Origin: Cellulomonas wangleii
GTDB lineage: Bacteria; Actinomycetota; Actinomycetes; Actinomycetales; Cellulomonadaceae
DNA: 64,000 nucleotides
Reading direction: 5' to 3'
NCBI RefSeq assembly: GCF_018388445.1
Contig: NZ_CP074405.1
Coordinates: forward strand, 248,001 to 312,000
Positions 32,669 through 41,206 of this stretch are shown piece by piece. Under the pieces are notes generated by a model that ran no database searches, was not told where the DNA came from, and saw nothing but the letters and a program-made list of their open reading frames with translations. The number at the start of each line of letters is the position of its first letter. Within the stretch, counting starts at the first letter, position 1. Made by a program: the position numbers and the translations under genes.

Positions 32669-33681
32669 GCGTCCTCCGGTGCGCTGGTGCGGGACGGTTC
32701 CGTCGCGGTTCGCGGTGTCGCGCCCGGGGCGTCCGCCCCGCCCGGTGCGGCAGATCCGGGGGCGTCGGCCACCGAGCCGTCGGCCCACCGCAGCACCCGC
32801 AGGGCGAGCAGCGTGAGCCACCTGCTCGGGGCGCCCTCGTCCTCCCCGAGGTCGACGAGCAGGCGGTCGTGGTGCCGCTGCTCCAGGCGCCAGCGGCCGT
32901 CGTCGCCGCGCTTCGACGCGAGCAGGTCGAGCGCCTCCGCCGCGCGCTCGTCGGGGGCCGGGCGCGTGCGGCGCAGGTGGTCCAGCGCGCGTCCGACGTC
33001 GTAGTACCAGCCGTGCGGGAAGGCCAGGTGCTGCCAGCGCTCCTGGCCCACCCGCCCGTCGGACAGCCGCCGCAGCAGGTGCCGGTCCAGCAGGTACTCC
33101 TCGCCGCGCACGCGGGCCTCGGTGACCGCGGGGTCGGCCGAGACGCGCTGCTCGTACTCGGCCAGCCCTTCGAGCACGTTGATCGTCGTGTCGAAGGAGC
33201 CGCGGGTCGACCCGTTCTCCTGCTCGCAGTTCCAGCCGCCGTCGGCCATCTGCTCACCCAGGAGCCGGTCGACGACCCCGCGCACGTCCTGCCCGAAGTA
33301 CGCGCCGGTCGCCACCGTGCGCCCGTTGATGCAGGGCTCGACCTCGCCGTCGAAGAACCGCAGCGTCGGGTCGTACTCCCAGCGCGCCGCCTCGTGCACC
33401 GGCGCCAGGGCCCGGTGCGCCTGCGGGCTCTCCGGGTCCAGCCCGAACGTCCGCAGCAGCCGCAGCGTCGCCTCGGTGGAGACCCACTCGGGGAAGAACG
33501 TGCCCCCGCCCCACCGGCCGTCGGGGTCCTGCGCGGCCAGCAGCCGAGCGCCCCAGCCCTCGTGCGCGACGCGGGCACGCTCGCGGGCGACCTCACCGGG
33601 CGTGGCGTCGGCCAGGTCGTCCAGCACCTGCCAGCGCAGCGCGGGGTCGGAGTCGAGGAGCCACGCGACGACGTCGTCCAC
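32665..33681 (-). CDS. Prenyltransferase/squalene-cyclase-like alpha-barrel protein
   Basis: A 338-residue soluble protein. VVAWLLDSDPALRWQVLDDL begins it; repeated QDPDGRWGGGTFFPEWVSTE, EQMADGGWNCEQENGSTRGS and SKRGDDGRWRLEQ segments are QW-like repeats of the terpenoid-cyclase (alpha/alpha) barrel. The DXDD motif of squalene-hopene cyclases was not seen, so cyclase activity is doubtful. The last 30 residues are Ala/Pro/Thr-rich. It is translationally coupled to the DUF2255 gene. Confidence 0.75.
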   Translation of the reverse strand: MDDVVAWLLDSDPALRWQVLDDLADATPGEVARERARVAHEGWGARLLAAQDPDGRWGGGTFFPEWVSTEATLRLLRTFGLDPESPQAHRALAPVHEAARWEYDPTLRFFDGEVEPCINGRTVATGAYFGQDVRGVVDRLLGEQMADGGWNCEQENGSTRGSFDTTINVLEGLAEYEQRVSADPAVTEARVRGEEYLLDRHLLRRLSDGRVGQERWQHLAFPHGWYYDVGRALDHLRRTRPAPDERAAEALDLLASKRGDDGRWRLEQRHHDRLLVDLGEDEGAPSRWLTLLALRVLRWADGSVADAPGSAAPGGADAPGATPRTATEPSRTSAPEDA

Positions 33682-33858
33682 CCCCCGAGCGTCCTCCGGG
33701 TCCCGACTGCGATCAACCCCGAGCCCGGACCGGCAGGCCGGTACCGGCCCGCCCGCACGCGCGAGTTGTGGGGGCCAATCGTTTCGGGACGGGACTGCGG
33801 GCTCCCGCGCTGCCTAGCATCCGGGGACCCACACCCCGACGGAACGGCTGGTGCGCGC

Positions 33859-34671
33859 ATGAGGACGATCCGGACCCTGGTCACCGTCGTGGCGGTCGCC
33901 GCGACCACGTTCGTCCTGGCGCCGGTCGCGTCCGCCGGGGGTGGGCAGGGGCACGGGCACGGGCCGGGTCAGCGCGGCCCGTGCTCGCGCACCGACGCGC
34001 TGTTCTGCGAGGACTTCGAGTCCCAGCCGCTGGGCGGCCCGGTGAGCCTGGACTGGGGCGTCGACACCCGCCGCGGCACGCTGTCCGTGGAGCGGGCGGG
34101 CCGCGCCGGGAAGGTGATGCGCGTGCACACCGAGGACAACGGGCAGGCGTTCCTCGAGGTCACGGACTTCGCGGCGCCGGGCAACACGTTCTACGGCCGG
34201 CTGCGGATCAAGGTCGACGACTTCCCGACGGCCCCCGACTGGGCGCACTTCACGCTGGTCGAGGTCACCGGCTCGGGCAGCGAGGAGATCGTCCGACCGC
34301 TCGGCGGGCAGTTCGCGCCCACGGTCGGCCCCGACGCGACGTTCTGGGGCGTCGGCGCCGACGGCGGGCCGACGGGCGACTGGACGAGCTGGCAGGAGTC
34401 CGCGCCCACGGTCGAGGACCGCTGGCAGTGCGTGGAGTTCGAGTGGTACGCCCCGGAGAACCGGGTCGCCGTGTGGTTCGACGGCGTGCCGCAGCCGGAC
34501 CTGACGGTCACGACGACCGAGCACGGCGGCGCCGACGTCGACTTCGTCCTGCCGACCGCGGACACCGTGCGGATCGGCTGGCAGCTCTACCAGGGCGGGT
34601 CGACGCCGGGCGCCTACGACGTGTGGGTCGACGACATCACGCTCGACACCGAGCGCGTCGGCTGCCGCTGA
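33859..34671 (+). CDS. Secreted Cip1-like jelly-roll protein (polysaccharide-active, putative)
   Basis: A 270-residue exported protein: signal peptide about 1-27 (TLVTVVAVAATTFVLAPVAS), a Gly/His-rich stretch (GGGQGHGHGPGQRG), then one beta-rich domain with LFCEDFESQPLGGPVSLDWG, GRLRIKVDDFPTAPDWAHFT, WQCVEFEWYAPENRVAVWFD and YDVWVDDITLDTERVGC. This order matches the Cip1 family, first known as a cellulose-induced fungal protein with a lyase-type jelly roll. Four Cys can form disulfides. Substrate unknown; the xylanase neighbourhood suggests plant cell wall. Upstream has the AATCGTTTC word shared with the xylanase region. Confidence 0.65.
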   Translation: MRTIRTLVTVVAVAATTFVLAPVASAGGGQGHGHGPGQRGPCSRTDALFCEDFESQPLGGPVSLDWGVDTRRGTLSVERAGRAGKVMRVHTEDNGQAFLEVTDFAAPGNTFYGRLRIKVDDFPTAPDWAHFTLVEVTGSGSEEIVRPLGGQFAPTVGPDATFWGVGADGGPTGDWTSWQESAPTVEDRWQCVEFEWYAPENRVAVWFDGVPQPDLTVTTTEHGGADVDFVLPTADTVRIGWQLYQGGSTPGAYDVWVDDITLDTERVGCR

Positions 34672-34696
34672 CGATCCGGTCCGACCGGGCCCACCG

Positions 34697-35026
34697 TCAG
34701 AGGAACGGACGCAGCTCGACGCGCCGTCCGCACGCCCGCGACGCGTCGGTCGCCAGCCCGAGCGCCGTGGCGTGGTCGACGGCCTCGACGACCCAGAACC
34801 CGGCGACGTACTCGGTGGTCTCGAGGAACGGGCCGTCGGTCCGCAGCGGCGGGCCGTCGCTGGTCGCGTCGACGACCGTCGACGCCCAGGGTGCGGCGAG
34901 GCCGCCGGCGAGGACCCACTGGTCGGCCGCGACCAGGCGGTCGTTGTACTCGTCGATGGACGCGATCTCCGCCGCTGTCGCGGTGCCGGTCGCGTCGTCG
35001 ATCACGGACATGAGGTAACGGGCCAC
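34697..35026 (-). CDS. YCII (DGPF) domain protein with its own ECF42-type promoter
   Basis: A 109-residue protein: ARYLMSVIDDATGTATAAEI, NDRLVAADQWVLAGGLAAPW, RTDGPFLETTEYVAGFWVVE, then RRVELRPFL. The DGPF motif is intact. GTG 35026 is chosen because GGAGG stands five bases before it; ATG 35011 lacks such a site. The promoter at 35077-35103 matches those of the ECF42 operon 25 kb away in sequence, spacer and distance to the start codon, so this gene is probably a distant member of the same regulon. Confidence 0.88.
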   Translation of the reverse strand: MARYLMSVIDDATGTATAAEIASIDEYNDRLVAADQWVLAGGLAAPWASTVVDATSDGPPLRTDGPFLETTEYVAGFWVVEAVDHATALGLATDASRACGRRVELRPFL

Positions 35027-35076
35027 GGGGACCTCCGGGTGCTGGTCACGCCCCGTGCGGAGCGTCTCGACACGGT

Positions 35077-35103
35077 GACGCACGGGGCCGCGCGCTTTCG
35101 ACA
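35077..35103 (-). promoter_or_regulatory. Predicted ECF42 promoter (distant YCII gene)
   Basis: Minus strand: TGTCGA (35103-35098), 17-base spacer, CGTC (35080-35077), start codon 51 bases further. The spacer sequence differs from the two promoters at 9.3 and 10.1 kb, so conservation is limited to the -35 and -10, as expected for real promoter elements. A second TGTCGA at about 35067-35062 is not followed by CGTC at 17 bases. Confidence 0.75.
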
Positions 35104-35202
35104 CCCGGCTGAGCGTGCCAGGTCCACCCCTGCGGACAGAGGCTTCCCGGCGGTGGGGCGCGCCGGTTACGGTCGTCGGACCGACGGCGACGAGGAGACG
35201 TC

Positions 35203-35952
35203 ATGGCGACGTTCGACCGGTCCGACGACCTGCGCGGCGCGACGTTCGTCGACGTCGACCTCACCGGTGCCCGGTTCCGGGGGGCCGAGCTGTCCGGTGT
35301 CGTCATGCGCGGCGTCGAGATCGGCGGGGCGGACGTCGACGCGCCGTGGCTGCCGCACGCGGACTTCTTCCGCGTCAACGGGGTCGACGTCATCCCGCTC
35401 GTGGAGGCCGAGCTCGACCGCCGGTTCCCCGGTCGGGAGCTGCGTCGGGCCGGCGATCCCGAAGGGCTGCGCGCCGCCTGGCACGCGCTCGAGCGGACGT
35501 GGGAGGCGACCACCGCACGCGCGGCGGCGCTCCCGCCGGGTGCGGTCGACGTGTCGGTCGACGGCGAGTGGTCCTTCGCCCAGACGCTGCGCCACCTGGT
35601 GATGGCGACCGACACGTGGTTGCGCCGCGCCGTCCTGGGGGTCGCGCAGCCGTACCACCCGATCGGTCAGACGGACCACGGGTACGCGCTCGACGGCAAC
35701 GACCCCTCCGTCTTCTCCGCGGTCGCACCGCCGTACGACGAGGTCCTGGAGGTCCGCGCGGGACGGCAGGCCATGGTGCGCGAGCTGCTCGCGACGGTGA
35801 CACCGGACGAGCTCGCGGTCGAACGGCGCAACCCGTGGGCGCCGGAGCACCCGGAGACGACGCTGTCGTGCCTGCACGTGATCCTCGAGGAGGAGTGGGA
35901 GCACCACCGGTACGCGGTGCGCGACCTCGCGGTGATCGAGGCGCGCGGCTGA
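35203..35952 (+). CDS. Pentapeptide-repeat plus DinB-fold protein, paralogue 1
   Basis: A 249-residue protein. The first 40 residues are pentapeptide repeats (DLRGATFVDVDLTGARFRGA, ELSGVVMRGVEIGGADVD), then a DinB-type helical domain: ALERTWEATTARAAALPPGA, EWSFAQTLRHLVMATDTWLR and LSCLHVILEEEWEHHRYAVR with His residues in RHL, LHV and EHHR as potential metal ligands. It is closely similar along its length to the gene at 41207. Function is unknown; DinB-fold proteins often use thiols or metals. Confidence 0.8.
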   Translation: MATFDRSDDLRGATFVDVDLTGARFRGAELSGVVMRGVEIGGADVDAPWLPHADFFRVNGVDVIPLVEAELDRRFPGRELRRAGDPEGLRAAWHALERTWEATTARAAALPPGAVDVSVDGEWSFAQTLRHLVMATDTWLRRAVLGVAQPYHPIGQTDHGYALDGNDPSVFSAVAPPYDEVLEVRAGRQAMVRELLATVTPDELAVERRNPWAPEHPETTLSCLHVILEEEWEHHRYAVRDLAVIEARG

Positions 35953-35979
35953 GCCGCGGCCGCGGCGTGCGCCCGCCGC

Positions 35980-37581
35980 TCAGCGGCCCACGTCCCGCCG
36001 CCGGAAGCCGGCGAACCCGACGGCGACCAGCCCGGCCGTCACGAGCGTGAGCCATCCGAGCCCGCTCCAGTCCGGGGCGGCGGCCGTCGTGTCCGGGACG
36101 TGCCAGAACGGGCTGATGCCGAGCACCCAGTCGTCGAGCCCGAAGGTGGGGCCGAGCAGCGTCAGCAGGAACGACGCCACCAGCGCGCCCCACGCGGCCA
36201 GGTGCACGACGGGCCGGGCGCCCACGACCGCGACGGACACCGCGACGACCGTCCAGACCGCGGGGACCGTGGCCAGCGTCTGCAGGACGACGTCGACGAG
36301 CCCGACGGGGAGGTCGGCGCGCGCGGCCATGAGGCCGACGACGATCCCGGCGCCCACCAGGTAGCCCGTGATCACGGTCAGCGCGACGGCGACGTGGGCG
36401 GCGTAGTAGCGGACGCGGGGGAGCGCACCGGCCAGCACCGGCTCCACGCGGTCCTCCAGCTCCTCGCTGCGCACCCGCAGCACGATCTGGATGCCCGGCA
36501 CCGCGGCGATGATGCCCACGAGGCTGAGCAGGGTGCGGACGAACGCTCCCGTGAGCTGCTCGGGCGTCGTGGCACCGGACGCGAGGACCTGCTGCACGCC
36601 CGTGCTGCCGGACACCAGGTCCGTGATCGACGTCGTGAAGTACCCGAACACCAGCCCGAGCAGGTGGAACGCGATCGCCCACGTGACGATCGGCGCCCGG
36701 TTGAGCCGCAGGGCGAGCAGCAGCGGGCCGCGGACGCGTCCGCGCGCCGGGCCGGGGCGCTGCGCGATCGACCCCTGACCGAAGTCGCGCCGCGCCTGCA
36801 GGGCGAAGCCGACGGTGACGACCACGAGGGTGAACGCCACCGTGAGCAGCAGCGGGGCCCAGTGGTCGCCGGCGGCCGGCCGGGTCTCGAGCGTCCAACC
36901 CAGCGGGTTGGCCCAGACCGTCCACGCCGGGGCGTCGAGCGCGAGGCAGAAGCCGCGGGCGAGGAACAGGGCGCCCAGGGTGCCGACGGCCAGGGCGTTG
37001 GCCGTCCGGGCGTCGGACCCGATCTGCGCGGCGACGGCGGCGACGGCGGCGAACATCCAGCCGCTGGCCGTGTACGTCGCCCCCAGCAGCAGCGACGCCT
37101 CCCACGCACCGCCGCACAGCGCCGTGACGACGCCGGCGACGAGGCCCGCGGCGAACGACCCGACGGTCGCGACGGCCACACCGGTCAGCAGCCGGGCGGA
37201 GCGTCCCACCACCCCGGACGCCAGGAGCTCGGCCTGGCCGGAGTCCTCCTGCCCGCGCGTCGTGCGGGTGACCGTGAGGATCGCGCCGAGCGCCACGAAG
37301 AAGCCGCCGAGGGCCAGCGTGCGCCAGGAGTTGAACCCGTCGACGGTCGTCAGGTCGTACGCCGGACCGAAGATCAGGCCGATCGCGGGGTTCGCCTCGA
37401 CAGCGGCGGCCAGGCCCAGCCGCGCGGCGAGGTCGGGGAAGACCCACGGGTACACGATCACCGAGGACGCCGACAGCAACGTCACGACCAGCACCCACGG
37501 CGCGAAGAGGCGGCCGTCGTGCCGCAGGGCGGCCCGCAGCAGCGGGCGCGTCCCGGTGAGGGAGGCGGTCGCGGTGCTCAT
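35980..37581 (-). CDS. ABC-2 type exporter permease (polyketide-antibiotic exporter-like)
   Basis: A 533-residue integral membrane protein with about 12 hydrophobic segments in two similar halves: ALRHDGRLFAPWVLVVTLLS at the start and LLLALRLNRAPIVTWAIAFH near residue 275, each followed by an EEL/EDSGQAELLASGVVGRS-like loop (EELEDRVEPVLAGALPRVRY in the second half). This two-half layout is that of actinobacterial exporters annotated for polyketide antibiotics. ATG 37581 overlaps the ATPase gene stop (ATGA), so the pair is a complete exporter. Substrate unknown. Confidence 0.88.
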   Translation of the reverse strand: MSTATASLTGTRPLLRAALRHDGRLFAPWVLVVTLLSASSVIVYPWVFPDLAARLGLAAAVEANPAIGLIFGPAYDLTTVDGFNSWRTLALGGFFVALGAILTVTRTTRGQEDSGQAELLASGVVGRSARLLTGVAVATVGSFAAGLVAGVVTALCGGAWEASLLLGATYTASGWMFAAVAAVAAQIGSDARTANALAVGTLGALFLARGFCLALDAPAWTVWANPLGWTLETRPAAGDHWAPLLLTVAFTLVVVTVGFALQARRDFGQGSIAQRPGPARGRVRGPLLLALRLNRAPIVTWAIAFHLLGLVFGYFTTSITDLVSGSTGVQQVLASGATTPEQLTGAFVRTLLSLVGIIAAVPGIQIVLRVRSEELEDRVEPVLAGALPRVRYYAAHVAVALTVITGYLVGAGIVVGLMAARADLPVGLVDVVLQTLATVPAVWTVVAVSVAVVGARPVVHLAAWGALVASFLLTLLGPTFGLDDWVLGISPFWHVPDTTAAAPDWSGLGWLTLVTAGLVAVGFAGFRRRDVGR

Positions 37582-38492
37582 CGGGTCGGGGTGGCCCGCG
37601 CGTGCGTGGTCTCGTCGCCGTACAGCCGCAGGAACAGGCTCTCGAGCGACGGGGGCGCGACGGTGAGCGCGCGGATGCCGTGCACCGTGAGCACGGCCAT
37701 CGCCTCGCCGATCCGCAGGGTCTCGACGTTCGCGGTGATCCGGGCGCCGTCGACCTGCACGTCGCGCAGGACGGCCGGCGCGGGGACGGGGAGCGGCTGC
37801 ATGAGGGTTGCGTGGATCGTCGTGCGGGTCTGCCCGCGCAGGTCGGCCAGGGTCCCGGACTGCACGACCCGGCCGTCGCGGATGATGCTGATCCGGTCGG
37901 CCAGCGTCTCGACCTCGGCCAGGACGTGGCTGGACAGCAGCACGGTCGTCCCGCGGCTCCTGGCCTCGGCGAGCACCTCCTGGAAGACGTTCTCCATGAG
38001 CGGGTCGAGCCCGCTGGTCGGCTCGTCGAGCACCAGCAGCTCGACGTCGGACGCCAGCGCCGCGACCAGGGCGACCTTCTGCCGGTTGCCCTTGGAGTAC
38101 TGCCGCCCGCGCTTGGTGGGGTCCAGCTCGAACCGCTCCACCATCTCGGCGCGGCGGCGCTCGTCGAGGCCGCCCCGCAGTGCACCGAGCAGGTCGATCG
38201 CCTCGCCGCCGGTCATGCCGGGCCACAGCGAGACGTCGCCCGGGACGTACGCCAGCCGCCGGTGCAGCGCCACGACGTCCCGCCACGGGTCCCCGCCCAG
38301 CAGCCGGACGGTGCCGCCGTCGGCGCGCAGCAGCCCGAGCAGCACGCGGATGGTCGTGGACTTGCCGGCGCCGTTGGGGCCGAGGAAGCCGTGCACCTGC
38401 CCGCGCTCGACCTGCAGGTCGAGGCCGTCGAGCGCGCGGAACCGGCCGAACGACTTGCGCAGCCCTTGGACGTCGATCACCGGCTCGCTCAT
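37578..38492 (-). CDS. ABC transporter ATP-binding protein
   Basis: A 304-residue ATPase: Walker A GPNGAGKSTTIRVLLGLL, Q-loop YVPGDVSLWPGMTGGEAIDL, signature YSKGNRQKVALVAALASDVE (a YSKGNRQK variant of LSGGQ found in drug-exporter ATPases), Walker B LLVLDEPTSGLDPLMEN and switch His SSHVLAEVE. After about residue 210 a C-terminal 90-residue domain follows, usual in DrrA-type proteins. It is the first gene of the exporter pair and carries a start at ATG 38492 with GGGAGGCCG nearby. Confidence 0.92.
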   Translation of the reverse strand: MSEPVIDVQGLRKSFGRFRALDGLDLQVERGQVHGFLGPNGAGKSTTIRVLLGLLRADGGTVRLLGGDPWRDVVALHRRLAYVPGDVSLWPGMTGGEAIDLLGALRGGLDERRRAEMVERFELDPTKRGRQYSKGNRQKVALVAALASDVELLVLDEPTSGLDPLMENVFQEVLAEARSRGTTVLLSSHVLAEVETLADRISIIRDGRVVQSGTLADLRGQTRTTIHATLMQPLPVPAPAVLRDVQVDGARITANVETLRIGEAMAVLTVHGIRALTVAPPSLESLFLRLYGDETTHARATPTR

Positions 38493-38640
38493 CGGCCTCC
38501 CCTTCGTCGATCACCGGGCACCCCCAGTGAACTCCACGGGGGCCCGTCCGGCGCGCACGAGGCTCCCGCGTCGGCCGGCGGCCGGGCCGCCGGTCCGACT
38601 CAGGCGTCGATCGCCGCGAGAACCCGCCCGTGCGGGTGCG

Positions 38641-39135
38641 TCAGCCGCGCAGCAGTGCGCTGTAGCGCAGGTGCACGTCCAGCGGCAGCCCGTCCTCGGT
38701 GTCCTCGTCGTCGACGAGCTCGCCCGGCAGCGCGCGCAGCATGAGGTCGGGCACCGGGTACGGCTCGGGGTCGTCGCCCTCGCCCTCGGTCCAGTCGATC
38801 TCGTCGTCGTCGGTGGGGTCGAAACCGATGCCGTGGTCGGCCCAGTACCCGGCGGCGTAGCGCTCCTCGATGAGGCGCAGCAGCTCCCACGTCGGGCGGT
38901 CGGGCTCCGGGACCTCGTCGGCCGACGCGTACCGGCAGTAGTACCCGGCGCCGAGGATCCAGTAGGCGGCCAGTGCGCTGGCGCGGTCCGTCGTCGGGTC
39001 GTCGAGCACGAAGCGCACCAGCGCCTCGCCGGTGTCGTAGTTGGCCCGGCGCACGAACGTGTGCCGCTGCTGCGGGGTGGCCGAACGCAGGTAGTCACGC
39101 AGGAACTGCTCGGCCTCGGGGTGCACGGTGCTCAC
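38641..39135 (-). CDS. DUF4274-like domain protein
   Basis: A 164-residue acidic protein: VHPEAEQFLRDYLRSATPQQ, RHTFVRRANYDTGEALVRFV, LDDPTTDRASALAAYWILGA, and a long acidic segment (TDDDEIDWTEGEGDDPEPYP). The ANYDTG...D..TALAAYW arrangement fits DUF4274, found in proteins of unknown function, some in toxin-immunity loci. No partner gene is evident here. Confidence 0.6.
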   Translation of the reverse strand: MSTVHPEAEQFLRDYLRSATPQQRHTFVRRANYDTGEALVRFVLDDPTTDRASALAAYWILGAGYYCRYASADEVPEPDRPTWELLRLIEERYAAGYWADHGIGFDPTDDDEIDWTEGEGDDPEPYPVPDLMLRALPGELVDDEDTEDGLPLDVHLRYSALLRG

Positions 39136-39212
39136 GTCCGTCGAGGCTACCGGGCCGTCGCCCGTCGGTACCGCGGCTGCACGCCGGGACGCACCGGGTT
39201 AGCGTCGGCGGC

Positions 39213-40022
39213 GTGTACCGCGAGGTCGGGGGCGTCCGCGTGCACCACGTCGAGCACGGCGGCGGGGTGCCGTTCGTGGTGCTGCACGGCGCCGGCGTCG
39301 ACCACCGCGAGGTCGTCGGGGCGCTCGAGCCCGCGCTCGCGGACCTCGCGGGCGTCCGGCGCGTCTACCCGGACCTGCCCGCGCACGGTCGTACCGCCGC
39401 ACCCGCTCACCTGACCAGCGGTGACGACGTCGTCGAGGTGCTGCTGCGGTTCGTCGACCGGGTCACCGGCGGCGGGCCGTTCGTCATCGCCGGGCACTCC
39501 CTGGGCGGGTACCTGGCGCGCGCCGTGGCCGCCCGGCGGCCCGACCGGGTCGTCGGCCTCGCGCTCGTCTGCCCGGCCGGCCGCACGGCCCGGGACGTCC
39601 CGCCGCACCGGGTGCTGCACGACGAGCCCGGTGCCGCGGACGCGCTGGACCGTGCCGACGTGCCGGGGTTCGAGGAGTACCTCGTCGTGCGCACCGCCCG
39701 GACCGCCCGGGCGTACCGGGACCACGTGCTGCCCGGCGCCCGGCTGTGCGACGAGGAGGGGTTCGGCCAGGTGTACGGGCGCTGGGAGCTGCGTGACGCC
39801 CCCGACGCCGACGCACCGCAGCCCTACCCGACGCTGGTGCTCGCGGGCCGGCACGACGCCTCCGTGGGGTGGGCCGACGCCGTGCGGCTGCTCGACGTCT
39901 ACCCGCGTGCCTCGCTCACCGTGGCCGACGGCGCGGGCCACGCGCTGCTCCACGAGCAGCCCGACCTGGTCGCCGCGCTGCTGCGGCACTGGCTCGCGGG
40001 GCTCGCGCTCCCGGCCGCCTGA
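39213..40022 (+). CDS. Alpha/beta hydrolase
   Basis: A 269-residue protein from GTG 39213. VPFVVLHGAGVDHREVVGAL carries the oxyanion HGAG, GPFVIAGHSLGGYLARAVAA the nucleophile Ser in GHSLGG, VLAGRHDASVGWADAVRLLD the Asp and VADGAGHALLHEQPDLVAAL the His. The triad is complete. Physiological ester or C-C bond substrate unknown. The zinc alcohol dehydrogenase gene follows 106 bases downstream on the same strand. Confidence 0.88.
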   Translation: MYREVGGVRVHHVEHGGGVPFVVLHGAGVDHREVVGALEPALADLAGVRRVYPDLPAHGRTAAPAHLTSGDDVVEVLLRFVDRVTGGGPFVIAGHSLGGYLARAVAARRPDRVVGLALVCPAGRTARDVPPHRVLHDEPGAADALDRADVPGFEEYLVVRTARTARAYRDHVLPGARLCDEEGFGQVYGRWELRDAPDADAPQPYPTLVLAGRHDASVGWADAVRLLDVYPRASLTVADGAGHALLHEQPDLVAALLRHWLAGLALPAA

Positions 40023-40128
40023 GGCGACCGGACGGACCCTGCGCGTGCGGGGTGTGGCCCGCCTCCGCATGCTGGGGACGGCGGCGCCGTCCGGATCCGC
40101 CACCGCCAGCCGGCAGGGGGGCGCCGCG

Positions 40129-41148
40129 ATGCGTGCAGTCGTCATGGAACGACCCGGGGAGGTCCGCGTCGTCGACCGGGAGCAGCCGAGGATCGAGGAG
40201 CCGACCGACGCCGTCATCGAGGTGACCGCGACCTGCATCTGCGGCTCCGACCTGTGGCCCTACCGGGGGATCGAGGCCGTCGACCACGCGTGGATGGGCC
40301 ACGAGTACGTCGGGGTCGTGCGCGAGGTCGGGCCGCAGGTGCGCGACGTGCGGGTGGGGCAGTTCGTCGTCGGGTCGTTCTTCGCGTCCGACGGCACGTG
40401 CGAGATCTGCCGCTCCGGGTACCAGTCGCACTGCGTGCAGCGGGTGCCCATGGGGTCGATCGGCACCCAGGCGCAGTACGCGCGCATCCCGCTGGCCGAC
40501 GGCACGCTGGTCGCGACGCCGGGCATGCCGGACGCCGACCTGGTGCCGTCGCTGCTGGCCGCGTCCGACGTGCTGGGAACCGGGTGGTTCGCGGCGGTGG
40601 CCGCCGAGGCCGGGCCCGGGAAGACGGTCGCGGTGGTCGGTGACGGGGCCGTGGGCCTGCTCGGCGTCCTGGCGGCGCGGCAGCTCGGCGCCGAGCGCGT
40701 GATCGCCATGTCCCGGCACGCCGACCGGCAGGCGCTCGCGCGCGAGCTCGGAGCGACCGAGATCGTCGAGGAGCGTGGCGACGCGGGGGTGGCGCACATC
40801 AAGGACCTCACCGACGGGCTGGGCGCGCACAGCGTCGTCGAGGCCGTCGGCACGCAGGAGTCGATGATGCAGGCGATCGGGTCGACCCGGCCCGGTGGGC
40901 ACGTCGGGTACGTCGGCGTCTCGCACGGCGTCTCCCTGCCCGGGCAGGAGCTGTTCTTCTCCGGCGTGCACCTGCACGGCGGGCCGGCTCCGGTGCGCAG
41001 GTTCCTGCCGGACCTGATCCGCCGGATCTGGGACCGGACCATCGACCCCGGACGGGTCTTCGACCTCACCCTCTCGCTCGAGCAGGCCGCCGAGGGCTAC
41101 CGTGCGATGGACGAGCGGCGGGCGACGAAGGTGCTGCTGACCGTGTGA
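40129..41148 (+). CDS. Zinc-dependent alcohol dehydrogenase (MDR superfamily)
   Basis: A 339-residue enzyme: catalytic zinc ligands Cys in TCICGSDLWPYRG, His-Glu in WMGHEYVGVVREVGP; the cofactor loop is VAVVGDGAVGLLGVLAARQL (GxGxxG). The structural-zinc loop reads SDGTCEICRSGYQSHC, with three Cys and Asp/Ser where the first Cys is usual. Family members with this loop are annotated as zinc-dependent alcohol dehydrogenases of unknown substrate. The C-terminal TLSLEQAAEGYRAMDERRAT is typical. ATG 40129 fits the family start. Confidence 0.9.
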   Translation: MRAVVMERPGEVRVVDREQPRIEEPTDAVIEVTATCICGSDLWPYRGIEAVDHAWMGHEYVGVVREVGPQVRDVRVGQFVVGSFFASDGTCEICRSGYQSHCVQRVPMGSIGTQAQYARIPLADGTLVATPGMPDADLVPSLLAASDVLGTGWFAAVAAEAGPGKTVAVVGDGAVGLLGVLAARQLGAERVIAMSRHADRQALARELGATEIVEERGDAGVAHIKDLTDGLGAHSVVEAVGTQESMMQAIGSTRPGGHVGYVGVSHGVSLPGQELFFSGVHLHGGPAPVRRFLPDLIRRIWDRTIDPGRVFDLTLSLEQAAEGYRAMDERRATKVLLTV

Positions 41149-41206
41149 GGGGCGAGCGCGCCCGCGGACGGCGCGGGGCACTGTCGGGACGACGAGGGGG
41201 TCGGGG

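Noticed and set aside
32236..33858. N-terminal extension of the Cip1-like protein
   Set aside because: The open frame continues 540 codons upstream, but only from ATG 33859 does it give a signal peptide; the rest is antisense to the cyclase-like and DUF2255 genes.
36100..39414. An 1104-codon open frame on the plus strand
   Set aside because: Antisense to the ABC exporter pair and the DUF4274-like gene; its sequence is low-complexity RRGR/DRHAQ-type shadow with no domain.
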